Of a stretch of 64,000 bases of DNA, positions 45,239 through 55,461 are shown one piece after another (position 1 is the first letter of the stretch; every line of letters starts with the position of its first letter). This DNA is from Paenibacillus campinasensis (GTDB taxonomy: Bacteria; Bacillota; Bacilli; Paenibacillales; Paenibacillaceae), in NCBI RefSeq assembly GCF_002272015.1, contig NZ_NPBY01000029.1, positions 1 through 64,000 on the forward strand, in the 5' to 3' direction. A program made the position numbers and the translations under genes. The notes beneath the pieces were generated by a model that had not been told where the DNA came from, did no database searches, and was given only the letters and a program-made list of their open reading frames with translations.

Positions 45239-45556
45239 ATGTCACAGTTCAACAATGCCACAATTGTAAAGGCCGCGAATATTTATTATGAGGGAAACGT
45301 AACCAGCCGCACGGTGCTGCTGGAGGACGGGCAGAAGGTAACGCTTGGCATTATGCTGCCGGGAAGCTATGAGTTTGGCACCGACGGTCCGGAAATTATG
45401 GAGATCCTGTCCGGCGATCTGTCCGTTCTGCTGCCTGGGGAGCAGGAGTGGAGACAGATTCAGGGCAGCGCGACATTCCACGTGCCCGGCGATTCAAGCT
45501 TTAAGCTGGAAATCCGTACAGTTACAGATTATTGCTGCTCTTATCCCAAGGCGTAA
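45239..45556 (+). CDS. ppnP: Pyrimidine/purine nucleoside phosphorylase
   Basis: A 105-residue single-domain cupin (formerly DUF1255/YaiE). Motifs [38 protein letters not shown] and [13 protein letters not shown] span the whole chain as in the family. It splits nucleosides with phosphate to base and ribose-1-phosphate. ATG 45239 has GGAGAGG eight bases upstream; a TTG two codons earlier is possible. The ribose product would feed the pathway of the transketolase next door. Confidence 0.92.
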   Translation: MSQFNNATIVKAANIYYEGNVTSRTVLLEDGQKVTLGIMLPGSYEFGTDGPEIMEILSGDLSVLLPGEQEWRQIQGSATFHVPGDSSFKLEIRTVTDYCCSYPKA

Positions 45557-45614
45557 AGGGTATCCGCCTGTTCTTAGATCAACTGCATGGCAGAGGGAGC
45601 AAGATGAAGAGATG

Positions 45615-45656
45615 AAGACCCCAGTTCCCGGCGCGAAGGGGAATTGGGGTCTTTCT
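45615..45656 (+). terminator. Terminator after ppnP
   Basis: AAGACCCCAGTTCCC pairs with GGGGAATTGGGGTCTT and TCT follows. Confidence 0.75.
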
Positions 45657-45818
45657 ATCCAAGCTGCTATTTAACCCATCGAGGGCCTCCATTCCTGCTC
45701 ACCCCGCGTGACGCTCTACGCCAGACGGCAGGAAGGCAGCAGGCCCTTACTTAATCCCCGCTGTTGATGTCAATGTCTGATATCAACGCAGGGCTTGAAA
45801 TTTATCGCTATAATGAGG

Positions 45819-46754
45819 TTATTCCTCCGGGATATCGACGATTACACCTTTGTAGTCCGGTGAGCTTGTATCCAGTTCCACGGAGCCTTGGGCCCATTCC
45901 TTGGTACGGTCCAGCAGCGTGTAGTAGGTCTCGCCAACCGGATAACGGAATTGGAACTTGGCTACGGTCCAGTTCTTCACATCCGGCAATTCGCCGATCT
46001 CGGCTTTAACAGCAGGCAGGAAGAACGGGTTGCGATTCTCCGGAGCTTCGGCAGCATAATCGAGCTTGCCCTGCCACTTAAGCAGCTTGACTCCGCCCCG
46101 GATTTCAAAGTAACTTACAATATCATTGTCGACGATGAAGAAACGGTCGGATGCTCCTTGAGGAAAATAAAAGTCAACGCCTTGCATCTCCATCGGGGTT
46201 AGCTCCAGTTCCGGCAGCTTCAATTGTGAAGCATACGGCAGATGGACTGCCGCATTCCTTGCGGTGGACAGATCGGAGCTCAGAAGATCTGCGATCACGA
46301 GCGGGTCCGCTTTAATGATAAAAGCTGTTTTCTGAGCGTTGTTCCAAACGATATGGGACCCGAATGCTTCTGCTACAGCGCGGAGCGGAACCATCACTTT
46401 ACCTTTATGGATCAGCGGAGCGGCAGATTCGTCTAACGTCTGCCCGTCCACGGTTATGGCGGTGCTTCCGACGGTCAGTTCGATCGTTCTGCCATCGCCT
46501 TGGACAACCGCCTGCTTCTTCTTATTGTCGTAGCTAATCTTGTAGTTGCCCATCGGCTTCAGATCGGTGAGCGTCACATACGTTGTTCCATTCCGGATCA
46601 GTACCTCTCCGGCGGCGGGAACACTGTTAATAATAGCTGTTGGTGCTGCGGCTGCCGGGGCAGCGGATACTGCAGGGCCTCCGGATACAGGCAACAGGAA
46701 GAGCGTTGTTAGCGCGGCTGTACTGGCCATTGTCTTGAGAAGATTTCGATGCAT
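45819..46754 (-). CDS. Secreted stalk-domain protein (copper amine oxidase N-terminal-like)
   Basis: 311 residues. A signal peptide with cleavage near AVSAAPA is followed by a copper-amine-oxidase-N-like stalk domain (about 40-150: YVTLTDLKPMGNYKISYDNK, then PLIHKGKVMVPLRAVAEAFG and IVWNN). These domains are common in exported Paenibacillus proteins and carry no enzyme site. The C-terminal half (about 155-311) is unrecognised. AAAGGAGG is well placed for the start. Extracellular, function unknown. Confidence 0.83.
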   Translation of the reverse strand: MHRNLLKTMASTAALTTLFLLPVSGGPAVSAAPAAAAPTAIINSVPAAGEVLIRNGTTYVTLTDLKPMGNYKISYDNKKKQAVVQGDGRTIELTVGSTAITVDGQTLDESAAPLIHKGKVMVPLRAVAEAFGSHIVWNNAQKTAFIIKADPLVIADLLSSDLSTARNAAVHLPYASQLKLPELELTPMEMQGVDFYFPQGASDRFFIVDNDIVSYFEIRGGVKLLKWQGKLDYAAEAPENRNPFFLPAVKAEIGELPDVKNWTVAKFQFRYPVGETYYTLLDRTKEWAQGSVELDTSSPDYKGVIVDIPEE

Positions 46755-46968
46755 AGTAATTCATTCCTCCTTTACCATCATAAGACGTCTGTACATGGAC
46801 AATAGTTGCAGTCCTTAATAACAAAAATGGAAATGAGATCCTTTAAGAAAACAAAACCACACTCCTCCCCGCTCTTACAATTAGGAAGCAGTGTGGAATG
46901 TGGTCTTAAGGCTCTGGTTGAACATATTGTATGAGCGCTGGTGAACGAGCAAGGAGCTGTGTATTACA

Positions 46969-47862
46969 TTATGGCTTCTGCCCGATGGTTTGGCCGATCC
47001 AGGCCTCGTAGCATTTCACTACAGCGGACAGATCCTCGTCTCCGTAGCCCTGACTGGCACCGGCCTGGAACAGGCTTTTCGCCAGGCTCAGCATCGGGGA
47101 AGGCATGCCCATCCCGTCGGTGAGGGAGGAGGCGAGCTTCAGATCCTTCAGCATCAGCGCCAGGGAGAACTGGTTGCTGAAGTCGCCATCGATGATTTTG
47201 CGGCCTTTCAGGTCAGCTGCCTTGCTGCCTGCGGATCCGAGCTGCACCAGCTCCAGAAAGCGGTCGGCCGGTATGCCGGATTTGGCAGCGATGGAGAAGC
47301 CCTCGGCAAGCGCCAGATTGTTGATGCCGACAATGGTGTTATGCGCCAGCTTCGCTACAGCGCCGCTGCCGTTCTCGCCCATCGGGATAACTTTTTTGCC
47401 AAGGGTGTCGAAGACGTCAGAGTGAGCCTCGATAACCTGGGGATCGCCGCCAACCATGAACACGAGCGTTCCATCAATCGCTGCCGGCTTGCTGCCCGTA
47501 ACCGGGGCATCCAGGAAGGAAGCGCCGAGCCCAGTGACCGCCGAGGCGATTTCTTTAACCAGGCTTGGCGAGATGGTGCTGCAGTCGATGACCGTCATCC
47601 CGCTCTTTAAGGAGGCGATCACGCCTTCTTCGCCGTAAAATACTTCGCGAATCGAATCGTCATTGCTCACCATCGTAATTACAATGTCCTGTCCAAGCGC
47701 TGCTTCACGCGGCGTAGGAGCGGTCTTCGCTCCCTGCTCGGCCAGCGGCAGGCACTTCTCGGAAGTCCGGTTATAGACGGTGAGGTCATACCCTTGTCTG
47801 AGCAGATTGGAGGCCATAGGCGCACCCATTGTACCAAGTCCGATAAAGCCGATTTTTTTCAT
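46969..47862 (-). CDS. Beta-hydroxyacid dehydrogenase family NAD(P)-dependent reductase
   Basis: 297 residues. The Rossmann motif GFIGLGTMGAPMASNLLRQG starts at residue 5, DAPVTGSKPAAIDGTL marks the substrate loop, and the conserved catalytic Lys lies in GAVAKLAHNTIVGINN. The family includes 3-hydroxyisobutyrate and tartronate-semialdehyde reductases; the exact substrate is not determined by these motifs. ATG 47862 is chosen, with AAGGTGAT just upstream; a GTG three codons earlier is possible but would overlap that site. Confidence 0.9.
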   Translation of the reverse strand: MKKIGFIGLGTMGAPMASNLLRQGYDLTVYNRTSEKCLPLAEQGAKTAPTPREAALGQDIVITMVSNDDSIREVFYGEEGVIASLKSGMTVIDCSTISPSLVKEIASAVTGLGASFLDAPVTGSKPAAIDGTLVFMVGGDPQVIEAHSDVFDTLGKKVIPMGENGSGAVAKLAHNTIVGINNLALAEGFSIAAKSGIPADRFLELVQLGSAGSKAADLKGRKIIDGDFSNQFSLALMLKDLKLASSLTDGMGMPSPMLSLAKSLFQAGASQGYGDEDLSAVVKCYEAWIGQTIGQKP

Positions 47863-48119
47863 CGATATCACCTTCGTTTGTGGATTCCAAATCTCTTCTA
47901 TATTAGCACGTCATATCATGCAGAACCACAATAAATCTAAGTTATCCTATCGGAAGAGACGGTAATCCGGGGTTACGAGATGTGATGAAGAGAGCCCAGT
48001 CTCCATATGAGGGGCGCCCGTGAGTGTTACTTGCGAAGGGGGAGCGAATTCAAGTATCCTAGTTAGCAGATATCGAATTAAAGCGAAATGTAGAAATAAA
48101 TAATAGGAGGATGGAACGA

Positions 48120-49475
48120 ATGTCCAAGAAAGTAAAATTTGATTATAGCAAGGCGCTTTCCTTTGTTCACCAGCATGAGATTGATTATTTTGCCCAGCCG
48201 ATTCAGACGGCGCACGAGCAGCTTCATCAAGGAACAGGCGCAGGCTCCGATTACCTCGGATGGATTAACCTGCCGACCGAATATGACAAGGAAGAGTTCG
48301 CCCGCATCCAGAAGGCGGCTGCCAAAATCCAGAGCGACTCCGATGTGCTGATTGTGATCGGGATCGGCGGCTCCTATCTCGGGGCGCGCGCGGCGATTGA
48401 GATGCTGTCGCATTCCTTCTATAACGAGCTGTCGAAGGAGAAGCGCAAGACACCGGAAATTTATTTTGCCGGAAACAACATCAGTTCTACATATGTCAGC
48501 CACCTGCTTGATCTGATTGAAGGCAAGGATTTCTCCATCAATGTCATTTCCAAATCGGGCACGACAACCGAGCCGGCAATCGCCTTCCGGATTTTCCGTG
48601 CCGCGCTGGAGAAGAAATACGGCAAGGAAGAGGCGCGCAAGCGGATCTATGCCACGACAGACCGCGAGAAGGGCGCGCTCAAGAAGCTGGCGACGGAGGA
48701 AGGCTACGAGTCCTTCATTATTCCAGACGACGTAGGCGGGCGCTATTCCGTGCTTACGGCTGTCGGCCTGCTCCCGATCGCTACGGCAGGCATTAACATC
48801 GACGAGATGATGCAGGGCGCGGCGGATGCAGCCAAGGAATACAGCAACCCGAATGTGGCCGAGAACGAAGCTTACCAATATGCAGCGGTTCGCAACGCGT
48901 TGTACCGCAAAGGCAAGGCGATCGAAATTCTGGTCAACTATGAGCCTTCCCTGCACTTTGTATCGGAGTGGTGGAAGCAGCTGTACGGTGAGAGCGAAGG
49001 TAAGGATTTCAAGGGCATCTACCCGGCTTCGGTCGATTTCTCCACCGATCTGCACTCCATGGGCCAATTCATCCAGGAAGGCAGCCGGAACATTTTTGAG
49101 ACGGTCATTCAAGTGGATCAGGTGACGGAGCAGATTGCGATTGAAGCCGATCCGGATGATCTCGACGGCTTGAACTTTTTGGAAGGGAAAACGCTCGATT
49201 TCGTGAATAAGAAGGCATTTCAAGGCACGATGCTGGCGCACACGGATGGACAAGTGCCGAATTTGATTGTGACAATTCCAGATTTCACTCCCTATTCTTT
49301 CGGATATCTGGTATACTTTTTCGAAAAGGCATGCGGTATCAGCGGCTACTTGTTGGGTGTGAACCCGTTTGACCAACCGGGCGTAGAGGCTTACAAGAAA
49401 AATATGTTTGCCCTGCTCGGCAAACCAGGGTACGAGAAGGAAAAAGCTGAGCTAGAAGCAAGACTTTCCGAGTAA
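48120..49475 (+). CDS. pgi: Glucose-6-phosphate isomerase
   Basis: A 451-residue cytoplasmic glycolytic enzyme. [17 protein letters not shown] is the sugar-phosphate (SIS) loop, [16 protein letters not shown] is PGI signature 1, and the chain ends [20 protein letters not shown], the signature 2 region. AGGAGG at 48105-48110 is correctly spaced for ATG 48120 and not for the ATG at 48111. The 250 bp upstream shows no clear regulatory site. Confidence 0.96.
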   Translation: MSKKVKFDYSKALSFVHQHEIDYFAQPIQTAHEQLHQGTGAGSDYLGWINLPTEYDKEEFARIQKAAAKIQSDSDVLIVIGIGGSYLGARAAIEMLSHSFYNELSKEKRKTPEIYFAGNNISSTYVSHLLDLIEGKDFSINVISKSGTTTEPAIAFRIFRAALEKKYGKEEARKRIYATTDREKGALKKLATEEGYESFIIPDDVGGRYSVLTAVGLLPIATAGINIDEMMQGAADAAKEYSNPNVAENEAYQYAAVRNALYRKGKAIEILVNYEPSLHFVSEWWKQLYGESEGKDFKGIYPASVDFSTDLHSMGQFIQEGSRNIFETVIQVDQVTEQIAIEADPDDLDGLNFLEGKTLDFVNKKAFQGTMLAHTDGQVPNLIVTIPDFTPYSFGYLVYFFEKACGISGYLLGVNPFDQPGVEAYKKNMFALLGKPGYEKEKAELEARLSE

Positions 49476-49512
49476 ACCCGAACACATCATCAACAGAAGC
49501 ATAACGCTGAAG

Positions 49513-49556
49513 GAAGCAGTTCGCCGGCATAACAGGTGCCCGGGGACTGCTTTCTT
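49513..49556 (+). terminator. Terminator after pgi
   Basis: GAAGCAGTTC pairs imperfectly with GGACTGCTTTC and CTTGC follows. The T-tract is short, so the call is moderate. Confidence 0.5.
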
Positions 49557-49661
49557 GCAAATGAATGGTTTTTGAGCACACCCGTCAGTCGGCCTGTCCT
49601 CGCTATGGAGGGCAGGCGCACATTGCGGGGGACTCGGTCGTAAAGGGGTGGTTATCGGTTC

Positions 49662-50294
49662 ATGCTGGAACGTTATAAGACGGTGCGCGCAGCGGGCGTG
49701 AAAGAGATTGTCATTCGAAAATCGCGCTTCATCGGGCATATCATGCCGGTGGAGACCGAAGAGGACGCTGTGGCATTTATTGAAGACATCAAGAAGAAGC
49801 ACTGGAACGCAACCCATAACTGTTCCGCTTTCATGATCGGGGAACGGGACGAGATCCAGAAGCAATCGGATGACGGGGAACCGAGCGGAACGGCGGGCAA
49901 GCCGATTCTCGAGGTGATCCGCAACCAGGAGCTGAAGAATGTCGCCATCGTGGTTACACGCTATTTTGGAGGCATTATGCTGGGGGCTGGCGGCCTGATT
50001 CGGGCATACACCGACGGCGCCGTGGCAGCGATCGAGGCCGGCGAACCGATCACAAGGGTGCTTCACCGCGAGATTTTTGTAGAGCTGGATTATACGTGGC
50101 TGGGCAAGGTAGAGAACGCGCTGCGGGGCCGGGGCATTCGGATGGGTGAGACTGTATTTGCTGACAAGGTAACACTCACCTGCTTGCCGCTTGACGGCGA
50201 GGCGGAGAACTTCAAGGCCTGGATGGTGGATTTAACACAGGGGCAGTCCTCGATCACGGAGGGAGAGCGGCTTTATTTTATTGAAGGGGAATAA
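49662..50294 (+). CDS. YigZ/IMPACT family protein
   Basis: 210 residues. The IMPACT N-terminal domain is recognisable from KSRFIGHIMPVETEEDAVAF, HNCSAFMIG and DDGEPSGTAGKPILEVI to VTRYFGGIMLGAGGLIRAYT, and a C-terminal DUF1949-type domain follows (about 140-210). The family is widespread; a link to translation control is known only for eukaryotic homologs. It ends 6 bases before the TetR gene and probably shares its transcript. Confidence 0.9.
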   Translation: MLERYKTVRAAGVKEIVIRKSRFIGHIMPVETEEDAVAFIEDIKKKHWNATHNCSAFMIGERDEIQKQSDDGEPSGTAGKPILEVIRNQELKNVAIVVTRYFGGIMLGAGGLIRAYTDGAVAAIEAGEPITRVLHREIFVELDYTWLGKVENALRGRGIRMGETVFADKVTLTCLPLDGEAENFKAWMVDLTQGQSSITEGERLYFIEGE

Positions 50295-50300
50295 AATAAT

Positions 50301-50894
50301 ATGGCAAGAAGAGCAGTTGAGCGAGAATTGTCGAGGGAGCGAATATTGGAAGCGGCCAGGCATTTGTTCATAACCAAGGGTTACAGGGCGATTTCGATGC
50401 GAAGCATCGGGCAGCACCTTGGTTATAGCCACGGGTCGTTGTACTATCATTTTAAAGAAAAGGCGGAGCTATTCTACGCCATCGTTATGAAGGACTTCAA
50501 CGATCTGAATGATCTGCTGTTGGAAGTGTCGGCGAGGCCTCTCTGCGAAGGGATGTCGAAGCTGGAGCAGCTGATGCTGGAATTCATTCGTTTCGGCCTG
50601 GACAATCCGTACCAGTACGAGATTATGTTCATGATCCGGGACGAGGAGCTGCTGGCTTACTGCCGCGCTGAGCAGGGACGATGTTTTGATATGTTTGCCA
50701 TTCTGGTCCGTCAATATTTGCTTGATGATCAATACAGTGAAGAAGAGCGGAGAACCGTTCCGCGGACGTTGTTTTTGTCGCTGCATGGATTCATATCCTA
50801 CTATATTCAAGACCGAATAGGGTTTGATGAGATAAAACCCGCCGCTCTCGCCCACATCAAGGTGCTGTGCCGCAGCCTGTACAGCAAGGTCTGA
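50301..50894 (+). CDS. TetR-family transcriptional regulator
   Basis: 197 residues. An N-terminal TetR helix-turn-helix (about 12-58: ILEAARHLFITKGYRAISMR, then HLGYSHGSLYYHFKEKAELF) and a variable ligand domain. It lies directly after yigZ with AAGGGG as binding site. There is no divergent transporter gene, so its target is unknown. Confidence 0.88.
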   Translation: MARRAVERELSRERILEAARHLFITKGYRAISMRSIGQHLGYSHGSLYYHFKEKAELFYAIVMKDFNDLNDLLLEVSARPLCEGMSKLEQLMLEFIRFGLDNPYQYEIMFMIRDEELLAYCRAEQGRCFDMFAILVRQYLLDDQYSEEERRTVPRTLFLSLHGFISYYIQDRIGFDEIKPAALAHIKVLCRSLYSKV

Positions 50895-50983
50895 TCCCTC
50901 GTCGCACCTGATTTGTTGCACCCGCATACTTCAACGGATTGCAACGCTCTAGCGTTGAAATACGAAACCACCCAAACCTGTAT

Positions 50984-51024
50984 AAAAGCCAGGCGCATGC
51001 CCCCTAGCATGCGCCTGGCTTTTT
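50984..51024. terminator. Bidirectional terminator between tetR and yjbQ genes
   Basis: A perfect 16-bp stem, AAAGCCAGGCGCATGC with GCATGCGCCTGGCTTT, has a 6-base loop and T-rich flank on the right, A-rich on the left, serving the two convergent genes. A small perfect palindrome, CAACGCTCTAGCGTTG, lies at 50942-50957. Confidence 0.88.
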
Positions 51025-51067
51025 GGCATTGGTTATGAATGATAACACGGAACAAGGGCTTGTCCAG

Positions 51068-51469
51068 CTAGCCCCGCATAATTTTAACCATGTATTCGCG
51101 CTGTCTCGGCCCGTCGAATTCGCAGAAGTAAATGCCTTGCCAGCGTCCGAGAAGAAGCTTGCCGTTATGGATAATGACGGTTTGCGAAGGGCCGCACGTC
51201 ATCGACTTCAGATGGGAAGCGGTGTTGCCCTCCATATGACGGTACTTGGGATGCTCCCAAGGGTATACTTCGTCCAGTCTCATCAGCACATCGCTTTTTA
51301 CATCCGGATCGGCGTTTTCATTGATCGCAATGCCTGCCGTCGTATGCGGACAGTAGATCAGCACCGTCCCCTCAGCCACGCCGCTATCCTCGACGAAGGA
51401 GGCGATTTCCCTCGTAATATCCTTCATTTCATCACGCTTTTGTGTAGACAGATGCCCGGTATACAGCAT
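51068..51469 (-). CDS. YjbQ family protein (UPF0047)
   Basis: 133 residues. The motifs [35 protein letters not shown] and [18 protein letters not shown] are diagnostic of this small trimeric family, which shows a weak thiamine-phosphate synthase activity in some bacteria. The frame extends upstream to 51733, but GGAGG nine bases before ATG 51469 and the normal family length fix the start. Confidence 0.92.
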   Translation of the reverse strand: MLYTGHLSTQKRDEMKDITREIASFVEDSGVAEGTVLIYCPHTTAGIAINENADPDVKSDVLMRLDEVYPWEHPKYRHMEGNTASHLKSMTCGPSQTVIIHNGKLLLGRWQGIYFCEFDGPRQREYMVKIMRG

Positions 51470-51533
51470 AGGATATAACCTCCATATCTTTTTTTGTTTT
51501 CTATATTTTACCCTACATCTGCAAAAAGATGGA

Positions 51534-51563
51534 TTGACGATCGGAATACCCTTTTGATAAAGT
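51534..51563 (+). promoter_or_regulatory. Promoter of the sulfate transporter operon
   Basis: TTGACG at 51534-51539 is spaced 18 bases from TAAAGT at 51558-51563. The call is by consensus only. Confidence 0.5.
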
Positions 51564-51602
51564 AGGTTTAAGAAAAACCAAGTATCCAAATAGGAAATGT
51601 GA

Positions 51603-51683
51603 ATGATCATGGGTAAAGCAGTCGACCGGAATATCGATCCGGAGGCAGGAGGGACTTTAAATGACATCTCTGATTCGTCATAA
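51603..51683 (+). CDS. Possible upstream ORF overlapping the cysT start
   Basis: A 26-codon frame, [20 protein letters not shown] then DISDSS, begins at ATG 51603 with AGGAAA seven bases upstream and ends 23 bases inside cysT. Its position suggests a leader whose translation could affect the cysT start. It contains no Cys or unusual codon run, so it is not a classical attenuation peptide. Coding status is uncertain. Confidence 0.3.
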   Translation: MIMGKAVDRNIDPEAGGTLNDISDSS

Positions 51684-52476
51684 GGGCTGGACATGGGGAT
51701 TTCGAAGCACAGTTTTGCTGTATTTTCTTGCATTGATCGTGCTTCCTATATTCGGGGTATACGTACAGTCGCTGTCGGCCGGATGGGAAGCGCTGATCGA
51801 AAGCGTCGCTGATCCTATCGCATGGAAGGCGGTTCTGCTCACAGTGAAGCTGGGCCTGATCTCCACGTTCATCAACGTGCTCATCGGAACGATGATCGCC
51901 TGGGTGCTGATCAGATACAAATTTCCGGGTAGGACGTTGTTAAACAGTTTGGTAGATTTGCCCTTTGCGCTTCCGACGGCGGTTGGAGGCCTGATGATTT
52001 TGCTTCTGCTCGGTCCGGGAAGCTGGATCGGCGAAGCTGCGGAGCGTCTCGGCTTCCAGATTGTGTTTCATCAGCCGGCCATCGTCATTGCGATGATCTT
52101 TGTTACGTTTCCGTTTGTCATTCGGGCAGTCCAGCCGCTGCTGGAAGAGCTTGACCCCTTGGAGGAAGAGGCCGCCTACACGATGGGGGCATCCCGAAGA
52201 AGAACCTTCTTCAAGGTCGTTCTGCCGTCGATGCTTCCGGGCATCATCAGCGGCGGCATGCTCGCCTTCTCCAGGGCGCTGGCCGAATTCGGAGCGGTGG
52301 TGCTCGTCGCGGGCAATATTCCCGGACGAACGCTCATTGCGTCTGTTTTTATTTTCGGCGAGGTGGAAAGTGACAACCCTGTCGGAGCCGCAGCGGTATC
52401 CGTTATGCTCCTGACGCTCTCCTTTGCGATTCTGTGGGTGATCAATCTGGTGCAGCAGAGGGGGAGACGGGCATGA
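51661..52476 (+). CDS. cysT: Sulfate ABC transporter permease CysT
   Basis: 271 residues with six membrane helices. [20 protein letters not shown] and [20 protein letters not shown] are conserved in sulfate permeases, the latter being the EAA loop that contacts the ATPase. ATG 51661 follows CAGGAGGGACT. It is the first structural gene of a four-gene operon for sulfate or thiosulfate import. Confidence 0.92.
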   Translation: MTSLIRHKGWTWGFRSTVLLYFLALIVLPIFGVYVQSLSAGWEALIESVADPIAWKAVLLTVKLGLISTFINVLIGTMIAWVLIRYKFPGRTLLNSLVDLPFALPTAVGGLMILLLLGPGSWIGEAAERLGFQIVFHQPAIVIAMIFVTFPFVIRAVQPLLEELDPLEEEAAYTMGASRRRTFFKVVLPSMLPGIISGGMLAFSRALAEFGAVVLVAGNIPGRTLIASVFIFGEVESDNPVGAAAVSVMLLTLSFAILWVINLVQQRGRRA

Positions 52477-53270
52477 GGAGACTGTGGATTGGCCTGACGT
52501 ATGCGGTGTTCACGATCTTGTTGATCATTCCGCTATCCCGTATAGCGGTCGGTGCGTTCGAACATGGGCTGGACGGTTTTGCGACAGCGCTGCTTCGTCC
52601 CGAGGCGCTGCACGCGCTGATGATGACGGGCCTGATTGTTATCGTTGTTACGTTTCTTAACGGGCTGTTTGGCATCATGATGGCTTTATATCTGGTCAGA
52701 GCAACCTGGCTCAGCCGCAAGCTCAAGGGCGTCCTTAACAGCATCGTGGATCTTCCGTACGCGGTATCGCCCGTCATCGGAGGCCTGATGATCGTGCTGC
52801 TCTTGGGGCCGGACAGCATTATCGGCGGTTTCTTTGAAGGCATCGGCTTCAAGGTTGTCTATGCATTTCCGGGCATGGTCATTGCTACGTTGTTTGTTAC
52901 GTTTCCGCTGATGGTTCGTGAGGTGATGCCGGTGCTGCAGGAGATCGGCGAGGATCAGGAGCAGGCGGCGGCAACGCTGGGGGCTTACGGCTGGACAACA
53001 TTTGCGAAGGTGACCTGGCCGTCCATCCGCTGGGCGGTCGTATACGGGATCGTGCTGACGGTCGCCCGCTCGCTTGGCGAATTCGGGGCCGTGCTGGTCG
53101 TATCCGGCAATATTATGAACCACACGCAGACAGCGACGACGCTTGTGTATCAGGATGTCGAGAATTTTAATGTCGCGGCGGCCAATGGGGTCGCCCTGGT
53201 ACTTGCAGCCTTCTCCGTCGGCCTTCTGCTGGTGATGGAATGGGCCAAAAAAAGAAAGGGAGTGCACTGA
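52473..53270 (+). CDS. cysW: Sulfate ABC transporter permease CysW
   Basis: 265 residues, six helices. IVDLPYAVSPVIGGLMIVLL mirrors the CysT motif, and DQEQAAATLGAYGWTTFAKV is its EAA loop. ATG 52473 overlaps the cysT stop as ATGA, with coupled translation. It dimerises with CysT to form the channel. Confidence 0.92.
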   Translation: MRRLWIGLTYAVFTILLIIPLSRIAVGAFEHGLDGFATALLRPEALHALMMTGLIVIVVTFLNGLFGIMMALYLVRATWLSRKLKGVLNSIVDLPYAVSPVIGGLMIVLLLGPDSIIGGFFEGIGFKVVYAFPGMVIATLFVTFPLMVREVMPVLQEIGEDQEQAAATLGAYGWTTFAKVTWPSIRWAVVYGIVLTVARSLGEFGAVLVVSGNIMNHTQTATTLVYQDVENFNVAAANGVALVLAAFSVGLLLVMEWAKKRKGVH

Positions 53271-53271
53271 T

Positions 53272-54333
53272 ATGCATGTGGAAGTTCGTGATCTTAACAA
53301 ACACTTTGGTTCCTTTCACGCCGTGAAGAATGTCAGCTTCGAGATTGAAAAAGGCCACCTGATCGGCCTTCTAGGCCCGAGCGGCGGCGGCAAGACTTCC
53401 ATTCTCCGCATGCTGGCGGGTCTGGAAACACCGGATTCCGGTGAAATCCGGTTTCACGGCAAGGTCGTCAATGACATTCCTCCGCAGGAGCGGGGCATCG
53501 GTTTTGTATTTCAGAGCTATGCGCTGTTCAAGCATATGACGGTGTTTGATAATATTGCTTTCGGCCTCAAGGTCAAGAAAGCGACGAAGGCCAAAATCAA
53601 GGATCGGGTAATGGAACTGGTGGAGCTGACCGGACTTTCCGGCTTTGAACACCGCTATCCGCATCAGCTGTCCGGCGGACAGCGACAGCGGGTCGCTTTT
53701 GCCCGGGCCCTCGCTCCTGAACCTCAGCTGCTGCTGCTGGATGAGCCATTTGCAGCCATCGATGCGAAGATCCGGCAGGAGCTGCGCTCCTGGCTGAGAG
53801 AGCTGATCGAGCGGGTTGGCATCACCTCGATATTCGTGACGCATGACCAGGATGAGGCGATTGAAGTCGCGGATGAAATTATGATTATTAGTCAAGGACA
53901 GGTGGAGCAGAAAGGAACCCCTTGGGACATCTACAAGGAGCCGAGAACGCCGTTCGTCGCTTCGTTTATTGGCGAATCCACCGTGGTTGACAAGGCTTCC
54001 GAACTGAAAGGATTTGAATCAGCCGCGAAGCATGACGTGCGCGCACTGATCCGCCCTGAATATATCGAGATCGGCAGCGAGACGGACTTTCCGGTGTTGT
54101 CGGCAACGGAGACGGGCATCGTCCGCCACCTGCACTTCCGGGGCAGCGAATGGCTGGTGGAAGTGGAGGTTAAAGGGAACAAGCTGATCACCTACCGCTC
54201 GCTGGAGAAGGAAACGCTGCATCCGGGGCAGGAGGTTCGGGTGCTGGTGCACCGGGCCTATCTGTTCAATGATGAGAACAGCTGGATCGAGGAGAATGGC
54301 TTAAAGGTTGACCCGATGCCGATCATGATCTGA
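53272..54333 (+). CDS. cysA: Sulfate ABC transporter ATP-binding protein CysA
   Basis: 353 residues. Walker A is GPSGGGKTS, the Q-loop is VFQSYALFKHM, the signature LSGGQRQRVAFARAL, Walker B LLLLDEPFAAID, and the H-loop VTHDQDEAIE. The C-terminal part (about 235-353) is a TOBE-like regulatory domain. It energises the CysTW channel. The start is one base after the cysW stop. Confidence 0.93.
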   Translation: MHVEVRDLNKHFGSFHAVKNVSFEIEKGHLIGLLGPSGGGKTSILRMLAGLETPDSGEIRFHGKVVNDIPPQERGIGFVFQSYALFKHMTVFDNIAFGLKVKKATKAKIKDRVMELVELTGLSGFEHRYPHQLSGGQRQRVAFARALAPEPQLLLLDEPFAAIDAKIRQELRSWLRELIERVGITSIFVTHDQDEAIEVADEIMIISQGQVEQKGTPWDIYKEPRTPFVASFIGESTVVDKASELKGFESAAKHDVRALIRPEYIEIGSETDFPVLSATETGIVRHLHFRGSEWLVEVEVKGNKLITYRSLEKETLHPGQEVRVLVHRAYLFNDENSWIEENGLKVDPMPIMI

Positions 54334-54371
54334 GAAGGCGCAAGAGGGAGAGGAAGAGGGAGAGGGTGTTC

Positions 54372-55433
54372 ATGCATAATTTAATTTGGAGGCGGGTAGC
54401 CTTGCTGTCGGCAGGCATGGCGCTGCTCTTCACGATCCTGCTGACGGGATGCGCCGATCAAGAAACTTCTTCGGCCGAAGTGGTGTCAAGGCCGGGAGAG
54501 CGAACGCTTGTCATCGGGGCATACAGCGTTGTGAAGGATGCCATGGCTGAGATCATTCCGAATTTCCAGCAACAATGGAAGGAAGAGACCGGAGAGACGA
54601 TCAGCTTCCAGGAATCCTATGAAGCCTCCGGGACACAGGCGCGGGCCATCGTCGGCGGATTTGAGGCAGATGTATCGCTGCTTGCTCTGGAGGGGGATGT
54701 GGATAAACTGGTCAGATCGGGGCTGGTCCGGGAGGATTGGAATCAGCAGCCTTATGGCGGGATGATTACCCGGTCGATCGTCGTCCTTGGAACGAGGGAT
54801 GGCAATCCGAAAGGCATTCAGGATTTTGAGGATTTGACCCGTTCGGATGTGAAGGTGCTGTATCCGAATCCGAAAACATCCGGAGGCGCCCAGTGGGATA
54901 TTAATGCCATCTATGGCGCCGGTCTGAAACGTTCGGAGGAGAAAAACGGCGTGAAGGATCCGGCAGCGGCCAAGGCGTTCCTTGAAGCCGTCCATCGCAA
55001 TGTGGAGTCGCTCGACAAGAGCGGCAGGGCCTCGATGGCCGCCTTCGAATACGGCGTCGGCGATGTGATCGTCACGTATGAGAATGAGCTGCTGGCACGC
55101 ATCGCCCAGGGCGTCGCTTATGATATCGTAATTCCGGATGATACCATTCTGATTGAGAATCCGGCCGTGGTGGTGGATCGCTATGCGAGCGAGCGCGGAA
55201 CGACGGATGTGGCCGAGGCGTTTATTGCGTATTTACGTTCTCCCGAGGCCCAGGACATTTTTGTGAAATACGGATTCCGGCCGGTGGAAGAGTCCGTAGC
55301 AGAACGGACGAAGGGGATGTTCACCGAGCCTCCGGGCCTGTTTGACATCGAATATCTCGGTGGTTGGGATCATGTGCGGGAAACACTGTATTCCAAGCGG
55401 GGCATCTGGTATCAGGTGCTGGCCGGCATTTAA
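54372..55433 (+). CDS. Sulfate/thiosulfate-binding lipoprotein
   Basis: 353 residues. The lipobox LLTGC gives a lipidated Cys near residue 27. The mature part follows the sulfate-binding family: GAYSVVKDAMAEIIPNFQQQ, SYEASGTQARAIVGGFEADV, YPNPKTSGGAQWDINAIYGA and the final YGFRPVEESV. It captures the anion outside the membrane. ATG 54372 has GGGAGAGGG six bases upstream; GTG 54366 is in frame. Here it is the last gene of the operon. Confidence 0.9.
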   Translation: MHNLIWRRVALLSAGMALLFTILLTGCADQETSSAEVVSRPGERTLVIGAYSVVKDAMAEIIPNFQQQWKEETGETISFQESYEASGTQARAIVGGFEADVSLLALEGDVDKLVRSGLVREDWNQQPYGGMITRSIVVLGTRDGNPKGIQDFEDLTRSDVKVLYPNPKTSGGAQWDINAIYGAGLKRSEEKNGVKDPAAAKAFLEAVHRNVESLDKSGRASMAAFEYGVGDVIVTYENELLARIAQGVAYDIVIPDDTILIENPAVVVDRYASERGTTDVAEAFIAYLRSPEAQDIFVKYGFRPVEESVAERTKGMFTEPPGLFDIEYLGGWDHVRETLYSKRGIWYQVLAGI

Positions 55434-55461
55434 GATGAATTGAATGACTAGCGGTAGCATG

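Noticed and set aside
48078-49376. 432-codon minus-strand frame opposite pgi
   Set aside because: Antisense shadow of pgi without supporting signals.
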